From positions 1 through 64,000 of the forward strand of contig JAWRJF010000096.1 in NCBI GenBank assembly GCA_040307645.1: 64,000 nucleotides of DNA. Direction: 5' to 3'. The notes under the pieces are model-generated. The model did no database searches and was not told the DNA's origin. It worked only from the letters and a program-made list of their open reading frames with translations. Source of the DNA: JAVXAG01 sp040307645 (GTDB lineage Bacteria; Bacillota; Clostridia; Peptostreptococcales; Anaerovoracaceae). A program made the position numbers and the translations under genes. Shown piece by piece: positions 16,922-26,420 of this stretch (position 1 is the stretch's first letter; each line of letters begins with the position of its first letter).

Positions 16922-17395
16922 ATGGATAATTGGTTAAGGTTATTTCCTGAAATCAATAAATTGACTTTTGCAGCTTTTCATAAAGAGTTGAAAGATAGCG
17001 GAATTTCAAGTACACAAGCACCCTATTTAATGTGTGTTGCACATTTTGAAGGCTGTTCGCAAGATAAATTAGTTAAAGTTTTACGAATTGATAAAGGCTG
17101 TGTAGCTAAGACTATAAAGCAGATGGAAGAACGTGGTTATATTGAAAGAAAGCCTGACCCTAAAGATAAAAGAGGGAATATGCTTTACCTTACAGACCAA
17201 AGTCGTCAACTGGTTACAAAATTAAAGGAAACCGAGAAAAAGTTAAAAGACACTTTGACAAAAGGGATGACCACTGAAGAAGTAGATCAGATGATTGACT
17301 TGTTAAAAAGGGCAGCTGCAAATCTTTATTATGCTATTGACTGGGATTATCCACCAATGTTTTGCCATTCTAAATTTGAAAAAGGGGAGATTTAA
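16922..17395 (+). CDS. MarR-family transcriptional regulator
   Basis: A 157-residue winged-helix repressor. The DNA-binding part includes CSQDKLVKVLRIDKGCVAKTIKQMEERGYIERKPDPKDKRGNMLYLT (only key parts quoted: recognition helix near DKGCVAKTIK and wing DPKDKRGNM). I start it at the ATG with GAAAGGG upstream. A longer frame opening at a TTG (16871) overlaps the -10 box and cannot be translated. It stops 3 bases before the first ABC exporter gene. MarR proteins usually sense phenolic or other toxic compounds and release the operator; the exporter would then be induced. Confidence 0.9.
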   Translation: MDNWLRLFPEINKLTFAAFHKELKDSGISSTQAPYLMCVAHFEGCSQDKLVKVLRIDKGCVAKTIKQMEERGYIERKPDPKDKRGNMLYLTDQSRQLVTKLKETEKKLKDTLTKGMTTEEVDQMIDLLKRAAANLYYAIDWDYPPMFCHSKFEKGEI

Positions 17396-17398
17396 TAT

Positions 17399-19141
17399 AT
17401 GAAAGAAGTTTTAAAATTCTATAAGCCGTATATCGGCCTTATTATAATGTCGATCGTTCTGTTGTTTGGCCAGGCAATGCTTGAATTAGAACTGCCAACT
17501 TATATGGCTAATATCATTAACCAAGGAATTGTAAAAGGTGACATGAATTATATTTACAAAACCGGGGCATTAATGTTAGGCATAGCCGCTGCAATTTGCA
17601 TTTTGGCTATAGGCGTAAGCTTTTTTGCCGCTAAGGTTTCATCAAAAGCCAGCAAAGGAATTAGGAGTGCTGTTTTCCATAAGGTTTCTTCCTTCTCTCC
17701 AGCAGAAATGGAATCCTTTTCCACAGCATCATTAATTACCCGTTCAACCAACGATATTCAGCAGGTTCAAGGAGCCACTGTTATGGTTTTAAGACTAGCT
17801 GCTTTTGCTCCAGTAATGGGAATAGGTGCTTTGGTAAAAGCCTTAAATTCTAATCTTAAGCTTTCATGGACTATTGGTCTTGCACTATTAGCCGTTGTTT
17901 GTGTACTAATATTTATGTTTATTAACACAATGCCGAAATTTAAAATAGTTCAAAAAATGATAGACAGAATTAACCTGGTGGTTAACGAAAGACTATCTGG
18001 TAATTTAGTTATCAGGGCTTTCAATACAGAGAAATACGAAGAGCAAAGATTTGAAAAGGCTAATAAAGACTATATGAAACTTAACCTTTTTATTAATAGA
18101 GCTATGGCATTTATGATGCCGGTAATGTTTCTAATTATGAACTTAACCTCTGTCCTGGTTGTGTGGGTGGGAGCAAAATACATCGACTTAGGAACAATGA
18201 TGATAGGTGATGTTCTTGCCTTTATTCAGTACGCTATGATACTTATAATGTCTTTCCTTGTAATTACTATGATGTTTATTATGATTCCAAGGGCAATTGT
18301 ATCTATGAATCGTATTGGTGAAGTTTTAAAAACAGATCTATCAATTACTGATCCTGATAATCCACAGGCTCTTTCTGATGAAGGCAAAGGACAACTGGTA
18401 TTTAACAACGTGTATTTTAAATATCCCGATGCCGAAGATTATGTGTTAGAAGACGTTAGCTTTACTGCAAATCCAGGCCAGACAACAGCTTTTATCGGTT
18501 CTACTGGCAGCGGTAAATCAACTTTAGTTAACTTGATTCCACGTTTTTTCGATACCACAGATGGTAATATCCTCTTAGACGGTGTTAATGTTAAAAACGT
18601 CAGTACCCATGCTTTGAGAGAAAAAATTGGTTACGTTCCCCAAAAAGCTTTGCTTTTTTCTGGAACTATAGGTTCAAATATCTCATATTCCGATGAGAGT
18701 ATGTCCGAAGAAAGAATAGAAAAAGCAGCTTTTGTTGCTCAGGCCCAAGATTTCATATCAGAAAAAGAAAAAGGTTTTGAAGAGTACATTTCACAGGGTG
18801 GAAGCAATGTCTCCGGTGGTCAGAAGCAAAGGCTTTCTATTGCAAGAGCCTTAGCAAAAGATGCTCAGATTTTAATCTTTGACGATAGTTTTTCAGCATT
18901 AGACTTCGCCACAGATGCAGCTCTAAGAAAGTCCCTTAAACAATACTTTAGTGACAAAAATATTTTGATTGTAGCCCAAAGAATTAATACTATTATGGAT
19001 GCTGACCAGATTATAGTATTAGACGAGGGCAAGGTTGTAGGTTCGGGAACCCATAACCAGCTACTAAAATCATGTTCCGTATATAGAGAAATTGCAGCAT
19101 CACAGCTGGATTTAGATAAGCTGTCAGGAGGTGAATGCTAA
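17399..19141 (+). CDS. ABC exporter, degenerate-site subunit
   Basis: A 580-residue half transporter: six membrane segments (about 15-300), then an ATPase domain with Walker A GSTGSGKST and signature VSGGQKQR. The residue after Walker B is Asp rather than the catalytic Glu (LIFDDSFSALD), and the switch His is Gln (IVAQRINTI). Its partner keeps both residues. This is the usual pattern of a heterodimeric multidrug exporter with one dead and one working site (BmrC/BmrD type). It overlaps the partner's start by one base and is under the MarR regulator. The drug or lipid exported is unknown. Confidence 0.92.
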   Translation: MKEVLKFYKPYIGLIIMSIVLLFGQAMLELELPTYMANIINQGIVKGDMNYIYKTGALMLGIAAAICILAIGVSFFAAKVSSKASKGIRSAVFHKVSSFSPAEMESFSTASLITRSTNDIQQVQGATVMVLRLAAFAPVMGIGALVKALNSNLKLSWTIGLALLAVVCVLIFMFINTMPKFKIVQKMIDRINLVVNERLSGNLVIRAFNTEKYEEQRFEKANKDYMKLNLFINRAMAFMMPVMFLIMNLTSVLVVWVGAKYIDLGTMMIGDVLAFIQYAMILIMSFLVITMMFIMIPRAIVSMNRIGEVLKTDLSITDPDNPQALSDEGKGQLVFNNVYFKYPDAEDYVLEDVSFTANPGQTTAFIGSTGSGKSTLVNLIPRFFDTTDGNILLDGVNVKNVSTHALREKIGYVPQKALLFSGTIGSNISYSDESMSEERIEKAAFVAQAQDFISEKEKGFEEYISQGGSNVSGGQKQRLSIARALAKDAQILIFDDSFSALDFATDAALRKSLKQYFSDKNILIVAQRINTIMDADQIIVLDEGKVVGSGTHNQLLKSCSVYREIAASQLDLDKLSGGEC

Positions 19142-20976
19142 TGGATAATAAGAATAAACCAATAAGAAGAAACGGTCCTGGCTCAGGTCATGGCCCAATG
19201 GGGATGATGCCAGGTGAAAAAGCTAAGGATTTTAAAGGTACAATGAAAACCTTATATAGCTATTTAAAGCCTTTTCGTTTCAGGATTGCAGTTGTATTTA
19301 TTTTTTCAATTGTAAGTACTGTATTCTCTATTGTATCACCTAAAATACTTGGTAAAGCTACCGATAAGATTTTTGAGGGACTTATGTCCCCTCTTGGCAT
19401 AGATTTCAAAGCTCTAGGTTTAATAGTCTTATTTTTAGTAGGGCTTTACCTTATAAGTTTTGGCTTTAGTTTTGCGCAAGGGTTTATTATGGCCACTGTA
19501 TCCCAAAAAATCACATATAATTTAAGGGAAGCCATGTCTGCTAAAATTGACAGACTCCCTCTAAAATATTTCGATTCTCGCACTAATGGGGAAATACAAA
19601 GCCGCTTTACCAACGATATCGAAACACTAAACCAGTCTCTTTCACAGAGTATAACTCAAATTATTACCAGTACAGTGACTATTATAGGTATTATCATAAT
19701 GATGTTTTCCATAAATTTCTTTATGACTTTAGTTGCCCTATTATCACTGCCGATTTCTATGATTTTAATTAAAGTAATTATAGGTCATTCTCAAAAACAC
19801 TTTAAAAATCAGCAAAAGTATTTAGGAGATGCTAATAGCCATGTGGAAGAAATGTATAATGGGCACATTATAGTGCAGGCCTTTAACAGACAGGAGCAAT
19901 CAACTGAAGCCTTTGATGATATTAATGATAAGCTCTGTGAGTCTGCTTTTAAATCACAGTTCTTCTCAGGAATGATGCAACCTCTCTCTGGACTTGTGGG
20001 AAATCTATCCTATGTACTAATATGTATATTAGGTGGTAAGCTTGCTCTTAGCGGAAAAGTAACTATTGGTAATATACAATCATTTATCCAATATATTCGT
20101 TCTTTCAATCAGCCTATAACAATGCTTGCTAATGTTGCAAATGTATTGCAATCCACAGCAGCTGCCGCTGAAAGAATTTTTGAGCTCTTAGATGAAGAAG
20201 AGGAAGTAGAGACTTATACTGAAGAGACTCGCGCTACCATTGATTTTAATAATTTTAAAGGTGATATTACTTTTGAAAAGGTCTCCTTTGGTTATGGAGA
20301 TACACCGGTTATCAAGGATTTTAATTTTTCTGTTAAGGCAGGTCAACGTATTGCAATCGTTGGTCCTACAGGAGCCGGCAAAACAACCATAGTGAAGCTA
20401 CTTCTTCGTTTCTATGAGCTACACTCAGGACGCATTCTAATTGATGGGGTAGATATTAAGAATTATTCTAGAAAAGATCTTCGTGATTTGTTTGGCATGG
20501 TTTTACAAGACACTTGGCTATACAGTGGCAGTGTAATGGATAATATCAGATACGGAAACATGAATGCCAGCGATGAAGAAGTAAAGAAAGCTGCAAAAGC
20601 TGCTCATATACACCATTTTATAAAAACACAGCCAAAGGGCTATGATATGGAAATAAATGAAGAATCTTCTAATATATCACAAGGTCAAAAGCAGCTACTC
20701 ACCATTGCTCGTGCTATATTAGCTGATAACCCTATTATGATCTTAGATGAAGCAACTAGCTCCGTAGATACTAGAACCGAAACATTGATTCAAAAAGCTA
20801 TGGCAAACCTAATGGAAAACCGTACTAGTTTTATTATTGCACACCGACTGTCAACAATTAAAGATGCCGATGAAATTCTAGTAATAGACAATGGAAACAT
20901 CGTAGAACACGGTTCCCATACCCAGCTTCTAGAAAAAGGCGGGGCATATGCAAAACTTTATAATAGTCAATTTTAA
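19141..20976 (+). CDS. ABC exporter, catalytic subunit
   Basis: The 611-residue partner of the preceding gene. A Gly/Pro/Met-rich N-terminal stretch (RRNGPGSGHGPMGMMPG) precedes six membrane segments (about 40-330). The ATPase domain has Walker A GPTGAGKTT, Walker B MILDEATSSVD with the catalytic Glu, and switch His IIAHRLSTI. Its signature is altered to ISQGQKQ, which faces the partner's dead site. I start it at 19141, where GGAGG lies at a good distance; an ATG at 19135 is too close. The end is followed by a terminator at 21020-21050. Confidence 0.92.
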   Translation: MDNKNKPIRRNGPGSGHGPMGMMPGEKAKDFKGTMKTLYSYLKPFRFRIAVVFIFSIVSTVFSIVSPKILGKATDKIFEGLMSPLGIDFKALGLIVLFLVGLYLISFGFSFAQGFIMATVSQKITYNLREAMSAKIDRLPLKYFDSRTNGEIQSRFTNDIETLNQSLSQSITQIITSTVTIIGIIIMMFSINFFMTLVALLSLPISMILIKVIIGHSQKHFKNQQKYLGDANSHVEEMYNGHIIVQAFNRQEQSTEAFDDINDKLCESAFKSQFFSGMMQPLSGLVGNLSYVLICILGGKLALSGKVTIGNIQSFIQYIRSFNQPITMLANVANVLQSTAAAAERIFELLDEEEEVETYTEETRATIDFNNFKGDITFEKVSFGYGDTPVIKDFNFSVKAGQRIAIVGPTGAGKTTIVKLLLRFYELHSGRILIDGVDIKNYSRKDLRDLFGMVLQDTWLYSGSVMDNIRYGNMNASDEEVKKAAKAAHIHHFIKTQPKGYDMEINEESSNISQGQKQLLTIARAILADNPIMILDEATSSVDTRTETLIQKAMANLMENRTSFIIAHRLSTIKDADEILVIDNGNIVEHGSHTQLLEKGGAYAKLYNSQF

Positions 20977-21019
20977 CACTGAGCTAGACCCGCTCCTTAG
21001 AAAACTGAAATATAACATA

Positions 21020-21050
21020 AAAACTGAGCACTTTTCATGTGCTCAGTTTT
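21020..21050. terminator. Bidirectional terminator
   Basis: Arms AAAACTGAGCAC and GTGCTCAGTTTT (12 bp, 7-base loop) give a U tract on both strands. It ends the MarR/ABC operon on the plus strand and lysC on the minus strand. Confidence 0.9.
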
Positions 21051-21054
21051 TTAA

Positions 21055-22371
21055 TTACTTATCTTCAAAAGCCTCATATATTGCTTTTATAGCTCTCTCA
21101 AATTCTGTGTTCTCTACTCCAACGATAATATTCATTTCGCTTGATCCTTGATCTATCATCCTGATATTTACATCTGCATTTGCAAGAGCTGTAAACAAGG
21201 TTGCTGATACACCTTTTCTTCTATTCATACCACAACCTACTGTAGCAATTAACGCCATATTATCGAAAACCTCCATAGTATCAGGATCCAGCTGCCTTTG
21301 GAAAGCTTCAAGAAGTTCATCAAGCCTGCCATCAACACTTTTTTTAGATACAACAACAGATACAGTGTCTATTCCACTTGGAAGATGTTCAAAAGAAATG
21401 TCAAAGTCCTCTAAGATTGCAAGAATTCTTCTTACAAAACCTCTTTCTGTACTCATCATATTCTTATATATTGCAATTACAGTGAAATCCTTATTTCCTG
21501 CGATGCCTGTAATAATCTGATTATTACTTTCGTCATGCTCAGCTGTAATAAATGTTCCCAGATCTTCAGGGTCATTAGTATTTCTTATATTAATTGGGAT
21601 ATTAGCAACCCTTGCAGGGTAAATAGCATCTTCATGTAAAACAGATGCCCCCATATAAGATAACTCCCTTAATTCCTTGTAAGATATTGTATGAATTGGT
21701 TTTGGATTCTTTACAATTCTAGGATCTGCCATTAAAAATCCTGAAACATCAGTCCAGTTTTCATATACATCAGCACCTACAGCTCTAGCAACAAGTGATC
21801 CTGTAATATCAGAGCCGCCTCTTGAAAATGTTTTTACATCCCCATCCGGTGTACTTCCATAAAAACCAGGCAAAACGGCCCTTTCATGTTTAGAAAGTTC
21901 TGCACGCAAAGCCTCATCCGTTTCTTCCATTAGAAACTTCCCTTTTTCATCAAATTTAATTAGCCCCTGAGTATCAACAAAGTCATATCCTAAGAACGCT
22001 GCAATTAATACTGCATTTAAATACTCTCCACGGCTTGCAATATAATCTGCTGAAGCACCCTTTCGCAAATTATCTTTAATTTCTTCGAAATGCTTTAATA
22101 AATCTACCTTAATTCCTAAATTTATTTCAACAGCCATATATCTGTCTGCAACAACTTGAAATACCTGATCATAAGGAAGGTTGTGTTCCATATGGGTCTT
22201 GCATAAGTATAAAAGATCGGTTATCTTATTATCTCCTTCATATCTTTTGCCCGGCGCAGAAACAACAATATACTTTCTTTCAGGGTCGGCTTCAATTATC
22301 TGTTTGGTCTTGGTTAGCTGGATACCGTCCGCTACTGATGATCCGCCAAATTTTGCTACTTTTATTCCCAT
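21055..22371 (-). CDS. lysC: Aspartate kinase
   Basis: Aspartokinase phosphorylates aspartate, the first step to lysine, threonine and methionine. The 438-residue enzyme starts with KVAKFGGSSVADG (ATP/aspartate site), and has FSRGGSDITGS and the ENWTDVSGFL substrate loop. Two C-terminal ACT domains (from about 305) would bind an end product. AGGAGG precedes the ATG. No lysine riboswitch is possible here: the gap to the next gene is only 78 bases. It is a lone gene close to metK, and fits methionine/AdoMet supply as well as lysine synthesis. Confidence 0.95.
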   Translation of the reverse strand: MGIKVAKFGGSSVADGIQLTKTKQIIEADPERKYIVVSAPGKRYEGDNKITDLLYLCKTHMEHNLPYDQVFQVVADRYMAVEINLGIKVDLLKHFEEIKDNLRKGASADYIASRGEYLNAVLIAAFLGYDFVDTQGLIKFDEKGKFLMEETDEALRAELSKHERAVLPGFYGSTPDGDVKTFSRGGSDITGSLVARAVGADVYENWTDVSGFLMADPRIVKNPKPIHTISYKELRELSYMGASVLHEDAIYPARVANIPINIRNTNDPEDLGTFITAEHDESNNQIITGIAGNKDFTVIAIYKNMMSTERGFVRRILAILEDFDISFEHLPSGIDTVSVVVSKKSVDGRLDELLEAFQRQLDPDTMEVFDNMALIATVGCGMNRRKGVSATLFTALANADVNIRMIDQGSSEMNIIVGVENTEFERAIKAIYEAFEDK

Positions 22372-22449
22372 TTAGATTTTACCTCCTATAAAACAATATA
22401 AGCAATTATATTACAAAGGTGCATGGGAATGCAATAGTTTTAAATGAGT

Positions 22450-23358
22450 TTATCTGAGGCTCACATATATTACGAAAAGTATATAAAGCAAAACAGCAAT
22501 TATTCCGTCTGCTCTATTAGTAGCTTTATGATTCCATGCAAAGAAACACATAATGCCAGTTGCAATCAACATTATTCCCACATCTGCTATAGCATACATG
22601 GTACATTGTATCGGATTAATAATTGAAGCTGCTCCTAATACAACTAAAATATTAAAAATATTTGATCCTAAAACATTTCCCACAGCTATATCGTACTCCC
22701 CTTTTTTAGCCGCAATGAAAGATGTCATAAGTTCGGGAAGCGACGTTCCAATGGCTAAAACTGTAAGAGCCATAAGGCCTTGTGTCATTCCCAATTCCTT
22801 TGCGATAACAGAACCACTGTCAACTACGAATCTCCCTCCAACAACTACAAAAGCAAGTCCTATGATTAAAAAAGCTCCACTCTTAAAAGTTGGTTTATAG
22901 CTATGCTTTTCTCTTACTTCAGACATGTCTTTAGCCATCATATATGCGTACACTAAGAAAAATAGTATCATAATAATACCTTCTACTCTAACCAAATTGT
23001 GATTACTTAGCATTATTAAAAACACCATTATAGTAGACATCTGCCAAGGAAAATCTCTCTTTAGAATGTCTTCGTGAGTCGGCATATTTTTCATAAATGC
23101 ACATACACCAATAATAAATAAAATATTGAAGATATTAGTACCAATAATCGTCCCGATAGCAATTTCGTTATTTCGTTCAATAGCTGCAGTAATAGTTACA
23201 GCTGCCTCTGGTATGCTAGTTCCAATGGCAACGATAGATAAACCAATTACAATTTTAGGTACTTTAATTATAGTTGCAACTGTAGCCGCTCCATCAACCA
23301 GCCAGATACCTCCTGCAACAAGCATTGCGAGTCCCACTAACAAATATACATATTCCAT
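22450..23358 (-). CDS. Sodium/calcium exchanger family protein
   Basis: A 302-residue member of the CaCA superfamily (YrbG-like) that exchanges cations across the membrane. There are about ten membrane segments and two inverted repeats, each with the cation motif: GTSIPEAAVTITAAIERNN...GTNIFNILFI in the first half and GTSLPELMTSFIAAKKGE...GSNIFNILVV in the second. Glu and Asn of both motifs are intact. Length is typical. It is on the same strand as lysC, 78 bases upstream of it. The physiological ion (Ca2+, Na+, K+ or H+) cannot be told from sequence. Confidence 0.92.
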   Translation of the reverse strand: MEYVYLLVGLAMLVAGGIWLVDGAATVATIIKVPKIVIGLSIVAIGTSIPEAAVTITAAIERNNEIAIGTIIGTNIFNILFIIGVCAFMKNMPTHEDILKRDFPWQMSTIMVFLIMLSNHNLVRVEGIIMILFFLVYAYMMAKDMSEVREKHSYKPTFKSGAFLIIGLAFVVVGGRFVVDSGSVIAKELGMTQGLMALTVLAIGTSLPELMTSFIAAKKGEYDIAVGNVLGSNIFNILVVLGAASIINPIQCTMYAIADVGIMLIATGIMCFFAWNHKATNRADGIIAVLLYILFVIYVSLR

Positions 23359-23426
23359 ATCTACACCCTCTTAAAAGTAACAATAATTATAGTAATAATA
23401 ATATTAATACTACCATTATAAAATAA

Positions 23427-23467
23427 AAAGACTCCTAAAGTAAATATATTTACTAAAAGAAGTCTTA
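23427..23467 (-). terminator. metK terminator
   Basis: On the minus strand AAGACT...AGTCTT with an inner AGTAAATA/TATTTACT stem is followed by TTTTATTTTAT. It lies 15 bases after the metK stop. Confidence 0.8.
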
Positions 23468-23481
23468 ATTATTTAATATGT

Positions 23482-24666
23482 TTATAGTTTAGCGTCCTTT
23501 TTTAGGATTTCAGCCTTATCTGTATGCTCCCAAGGGATGTCAATATCTGTTCTTCCAAAATGACCATATGCTGCAACCTGTCTGTAGATAGGTCTTCTTA
23601 GTTCTAAATCTCTGATAATTGCAGCTGGACGAAGGTCAAAGTGTTTTTCTATAAGCTCTACGATTTTTTCGTCTTCTATCTTACCTGTACCAAAGGTTTC
23701 AACCATAATTGAAACAGGTTTTGCAACACCAATAGCGTATGCAAGCTCAATTTCGCATTTGTCTGCGATACCGGCTGCAACAATATTTTTTGCTACGTAT
23801 CTTGCCGCATATGTGGCTGAACGGTCAACCTTAGTAGGGTCTTTTCCTGAGAAAGCTCCGCCGCCATGTCTAGCATATCCACCATAAGTGTCTACAATAA
23901 TCTTTCTTCCTGTCAACCCAGAGTCTCCATTAGGACCACCTATTACAAATCTTCCTGTTGGATTAACATAATACTTTGTTTCGTCATCAAGAAGTTCTAC
24001 CGGTATAATAGGTTTTATTACATATTCGATCAAATCTTTTCTGATCTGTTCCTGAGTCACGTCTGGGTCATGCTGTGTAGAAACAAGTACTGTATCTATT
24101 CTCTTTACAGCATCACCATCATATTCAACAGTAACCTGAGTTTTACCATCAGGTCTTAGGTACTTAAGTGTACCGTCTTTTCTGATTTTTGTAAGTTGCA
24201 TTGCAAGTTTGTGAGCAAGTGCAATTGGCATTGGCATTAATTCTGGAGTTTCATTGCAAGCATATCCAAACATAATTCCCTGGTCTCCTGCACCAATAGT
24301 GTCAATCTTGTCATCTAAAGTACCTTCCTTGTACTCTAAGGCCTTATCAACTCCCATTGCAATGTCACCCGACTGCTCATCGATAGCAGTTAGAATAGCA
24401 CAAGTATTTCCATCAAAGCCATACTCACTTCTATCGTATCCGATATCAGTGATAACATTTCTAACGATTCTTGGAATGTCTATATAACAATCGGTACTGA
24501 TTTCTCCCATTACCATTGCGTATCCTGTATTTGTTGTTGTTTCTGCAGCTACTCTTCCATAAGGATCCTTTTCAAAAATTGCATCTAAGATTGCATCTGA
24601 AATCTGGTCGCACATTTTATCTGGATGTCCTTCAGTAACTGATTCTGATGTGAATAATTTCTTCAT
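23482..24666 (-). CDS. metK: S-adenosylmethionine synthetase
   Basis: MetK makes S-adenosylmethionine from methionine and ATP. The 394-residue protein has the N-terminal FTSESVTEGHPDKMCDQISDAILD, the central GAGDQGIMFGYA, and GGAFSGKDPTKVDRSA near 260-275 (all canonical). It is single, with its own promoter (24908-24937), SAM-I riboswitch and terminator, so it is shut off by its own product. AdoMet feeds the radical-SAM enzymes KamA and ScfB in this window, and its by-product methylthioadenosine is handled by MtnA. Confidence 0.98.
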   Translation of the reverse strand: MKKLFTSESVTEGHPDKMCDQISDAILDAIFEKDPYGRVAAETTTNTGYAMVMGEISTDCYIDIPRIVRNVITDIGYDRSEYGFDGNTCAILTAIDEQSGDIAMGVDKALEYKEGTLDDKIDTIGAGDQGIMFGYACNETPELMPMPIALAHKLAMQLTKIRKDGTLKYLRPDGKTQVTVEYDGDAVKRIDTVLVSTQHDPDVTQEQIRKDLIEYVIKPIIPVELLDDETKYYVNPTGRFVIGGPNGDSGLTGRKIIVDTYGGYARHGGGAFSGKDPTKVDRSATYAARYVAKNIVAAGIADKCEIELAYAIGVAKPVSIMVETFGTGKIEDEKIVELIEKHFDLRPAAIIRDLELRRPIYRQVAAYGHFGRTDIDIPWEHTDKAEILKKDAKL

Positions 24667-24721
24667 CTTCTTACCTCCCTAGTTTTTACATTTAAACCCT
24701 TATCCCAAATATCTATAAATC

Positions 24722-24748
24722 AAAAACCTCTCCTGATAAAGAAGAGGT
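24722..24748 (-). terminator. SAM-I riboswitch terminator
   Basis: On the minus strand ACCTCT and AGAGGT pair across a short loop and are followed by TTTTTG, between the S-box aptamer and metK. It stops transcription when AdoMet is bound. Confidence 0.8.
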
Positions 24749-24763
24749 GATATTTGTGTTATC

Positions 24764-24890
24764 ATTCCTCATCTTTCAGAATAAGATATTCTGTAGGATT
24801 TAGCACCTTTTCTGTCTATATATAACACATATAACACCTAGGTTGCTGGGCGTCTTCGGGCCTATTCCCTCAGCCACTCTTGATAAGGAT
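24764..24890 (-). promoter_or_regulatory. SAM-I (S-box) riboswitch
   Basis: Read on the minus strand: CTTATCAAGAGTGGCTGAGG, then GACGCCCAGCAACC with the conserved GGCCCGAAGA between them, and a 3' GAAAGATGAGGA that pairs with TCCTTATC to close P1. These are the invariant S-box elements. It controls metK. The rest of the 334-base gap 24667-25000 holds the terminator, the metK promoter and the divergent promoter of the next gene. Confidence 0.97.
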
Positions 24891-24907
24891 TCTATTTACT
24901 TACCCTA

Positions 24908-24937
24908 ATTATAAGCTTTATTGAGTTTCTTTGTCAA
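24908..24937 (-). promoter_or_regulatory. metK promoter
   Basis: Perfect TTGACA (24932-24937) and TATAAT (24908-24913) on the minus strand with an 18-base spacer, directly ahead of the S-box. Confidence 0.8.
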
Positions 24938-25000
24938 TGGCATATTGTATTTTTACAGAAATAGGATATACTCTATTTAGACATTAAAGAGAGGTATTAG

Positions 25001-26182
25001 ATGAAAAATAACAAACTAACCGTAATTAGAGGCGGTCTTGCTGAAACCGCAATAAAAAGTTCTAAAATTTTTGAATCAGCGTACATTACAGATACTCGCC
25101 TGATGGGAGTATTAAGCATGTATGTCCACTGGAAGCTTCCTGACAATCCAACAATGAAGGATCTCCATCAATTTTTTTATTTTGATGCAGAGGAATATGG
25201 ATTTGAAAGTTACAAAAGTGTACTGGGCAATAATATTGACGAAATAGAAGCCATAGAATACGCTTTGATTGGTGGCCTTGGTGGACAAAAAATTAATATC
25301 AACGAAAGAGAAGCCAGATACTTACTTCAAGAATATGTATCTTACAATAAAACTGCTGACATTCCACTTCCAGATGAAATTAAAGAATACGATTTCATGT
25401 TAGAGCCAAAAATTAAACTTAGTCAACCTGAGGAATATATTTTGATGTCCAAAGAATGTAAAAAAATTCAGTCTGAATATGAGCTTGTCAATTACTTTAT
25501 GATGAGATGTATTGGAAGAGATTTTGTGGCCGCTAAATTTTTGATTAACAATAGTTTTAATTTAGATCTGTATCCGGAATTTGGTCCTGCCACTTTATGC
25601 AAAAACACCTTAGATCCTGCGCCTCAAGAAAATGCATTAATAAGTGAATCTTTAATAGATTATAACGATACATATTATATCGTAATCTCTCATATCACTT
25701 TTAATGGACTTTCAATTGAGAAATATGAACGTGTATCTACATTTAAAATCACCCCTCAAGAGGCCTCTATGATGCTTTCCAGACCGGAATATATATCCGT
25801 ATATGAGTTTATTGGCGACACAGAAGACTTTGATTCTCAAACTACTAAACACACAGAAAAGGCTATGATCACTGTTCATGATTCAGGGAAATTATTTATG
25901 ATCTTTCATCAAAATAACCAGCATGTTGACCAGCGAATATATAGGCTTAATGAAGATGTGTATGGTGTGTATTTTATTTCAGATTATGGTCAGCTCCTAG
26001 TTGCAGCTTATAGTTTAGAAGAGATCAATGTTTTAGAAAAGGAACTTAGGTATTCTAAGGTAGCGCCTTATTTAATACCCAGCTCTAAATATGAATTCAA
26101 AGAGCCGGTACTATATGAATTTGTCAACAGTGGAATGGAAGATTTCGAAGATTTTGTCGAATTAATTTCAGATGATTTCTAA
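25001..26182 (+). CDS. Hypothetical protein, unrecognised family
   Basis: I do not recognise this 393-residue protein. It has no signal peptide or membrane segment and is acidic and soluble. The N-terminus reads KLTVIRGGLAETAIKSSKIFESAYITDTRLMG. The middle (about 145-185) is helical, with paired Cys (SKECKKIQSEYEL...MRCIGRDF). The C-terminal half is rich in beta-type segments. An AGAGGT site precedes the ATG, and a weak promoter (TTGTAT, 16 bases, TATACT at 24967) lies upstream. It stands alone, divergent from metK and facing the DnaA-box gap. Composition matches its neighbours, so it looks native rather than newly acquired. Confidence 0.7.
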   Translation: MKNNKLTVIRGGLAETAIKSSKIFESAYITDTRLMGVLSMYVHWKLPDNPTMKDLHQFFYFDAEEYGFESYKSVLGNNIDEIEAIEYALIGGLGGQKININEREARYLLQEYVSYNKTADIPLPDEIKEYDFMLEPKIKLSQPEEYILMSKECKKIQSEYELVNYFMMRCIGRDFVAAKFLINNSFNLDLYPEFGPATLCKNTLDPAPQENALISESLIDYNDTYYIVISHITFNGLSIEKYERVSTFKITPQEASMMLSRPEYISVYEFIGDTEDFDSQTTKHTEKAMITVHDSGKLFMIFHQNNQHVDQRIYRLNEDVYGVYFISDYGQLLVAAYSLEEINVLEKELRYSKVAPYLIPSSKYEFKEPVLYEFVNSGMEDFEDFVELISDDF

Positions 26183-26267
26183 CCAGTATTATGTAAACCC
26201 TTGTTCGCTACTTTGCAAACGTTTTTCAACAATGGCCAAGACCTTAATTTTTAGAGGATTACAGTGT

Positions 26268-26400
26268 TTATCCACAAGTAAACCTAAAATTGTATACAAT
26301 TAATTCCACATGAGTATGAGGATAACTTTACAGTCTATAAACTTTTATATTCCAATGTTTATCGACTTCCTTATCAATCTTTTATATAAAGTTATCCACA
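26268..26400 (+). promoter_or_regulatory. DnaA-box pair in an intergenic gap
   Basis: Two perfect DnaA boxes TTATCCACA lie at 26268-26276 and 26392-26400, same strand, with a weaker TTATCGACT at 26359-26367. They sit in the AT-rich 238-base space between two converging genes. No dnaA or dnaN is near, so this is not oriC. A DnaA-titration or regulatory site is possible. Confidence 0.5.
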
Positions 26401-26420
26401 TACTTTTCATTATATTATTT

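Noticed and set aside
22372..22449. Lysine riboswitch ahead of lysC
   Set aside because: The gap is just 78 bases, too short for the L-box aptamer, and shows none of its conserved parts.
26268..26400. Chromosomal replication origin
   Set aside because: Only two perfect boxes and no dnaA, dnaN or typical neighbouring genes.
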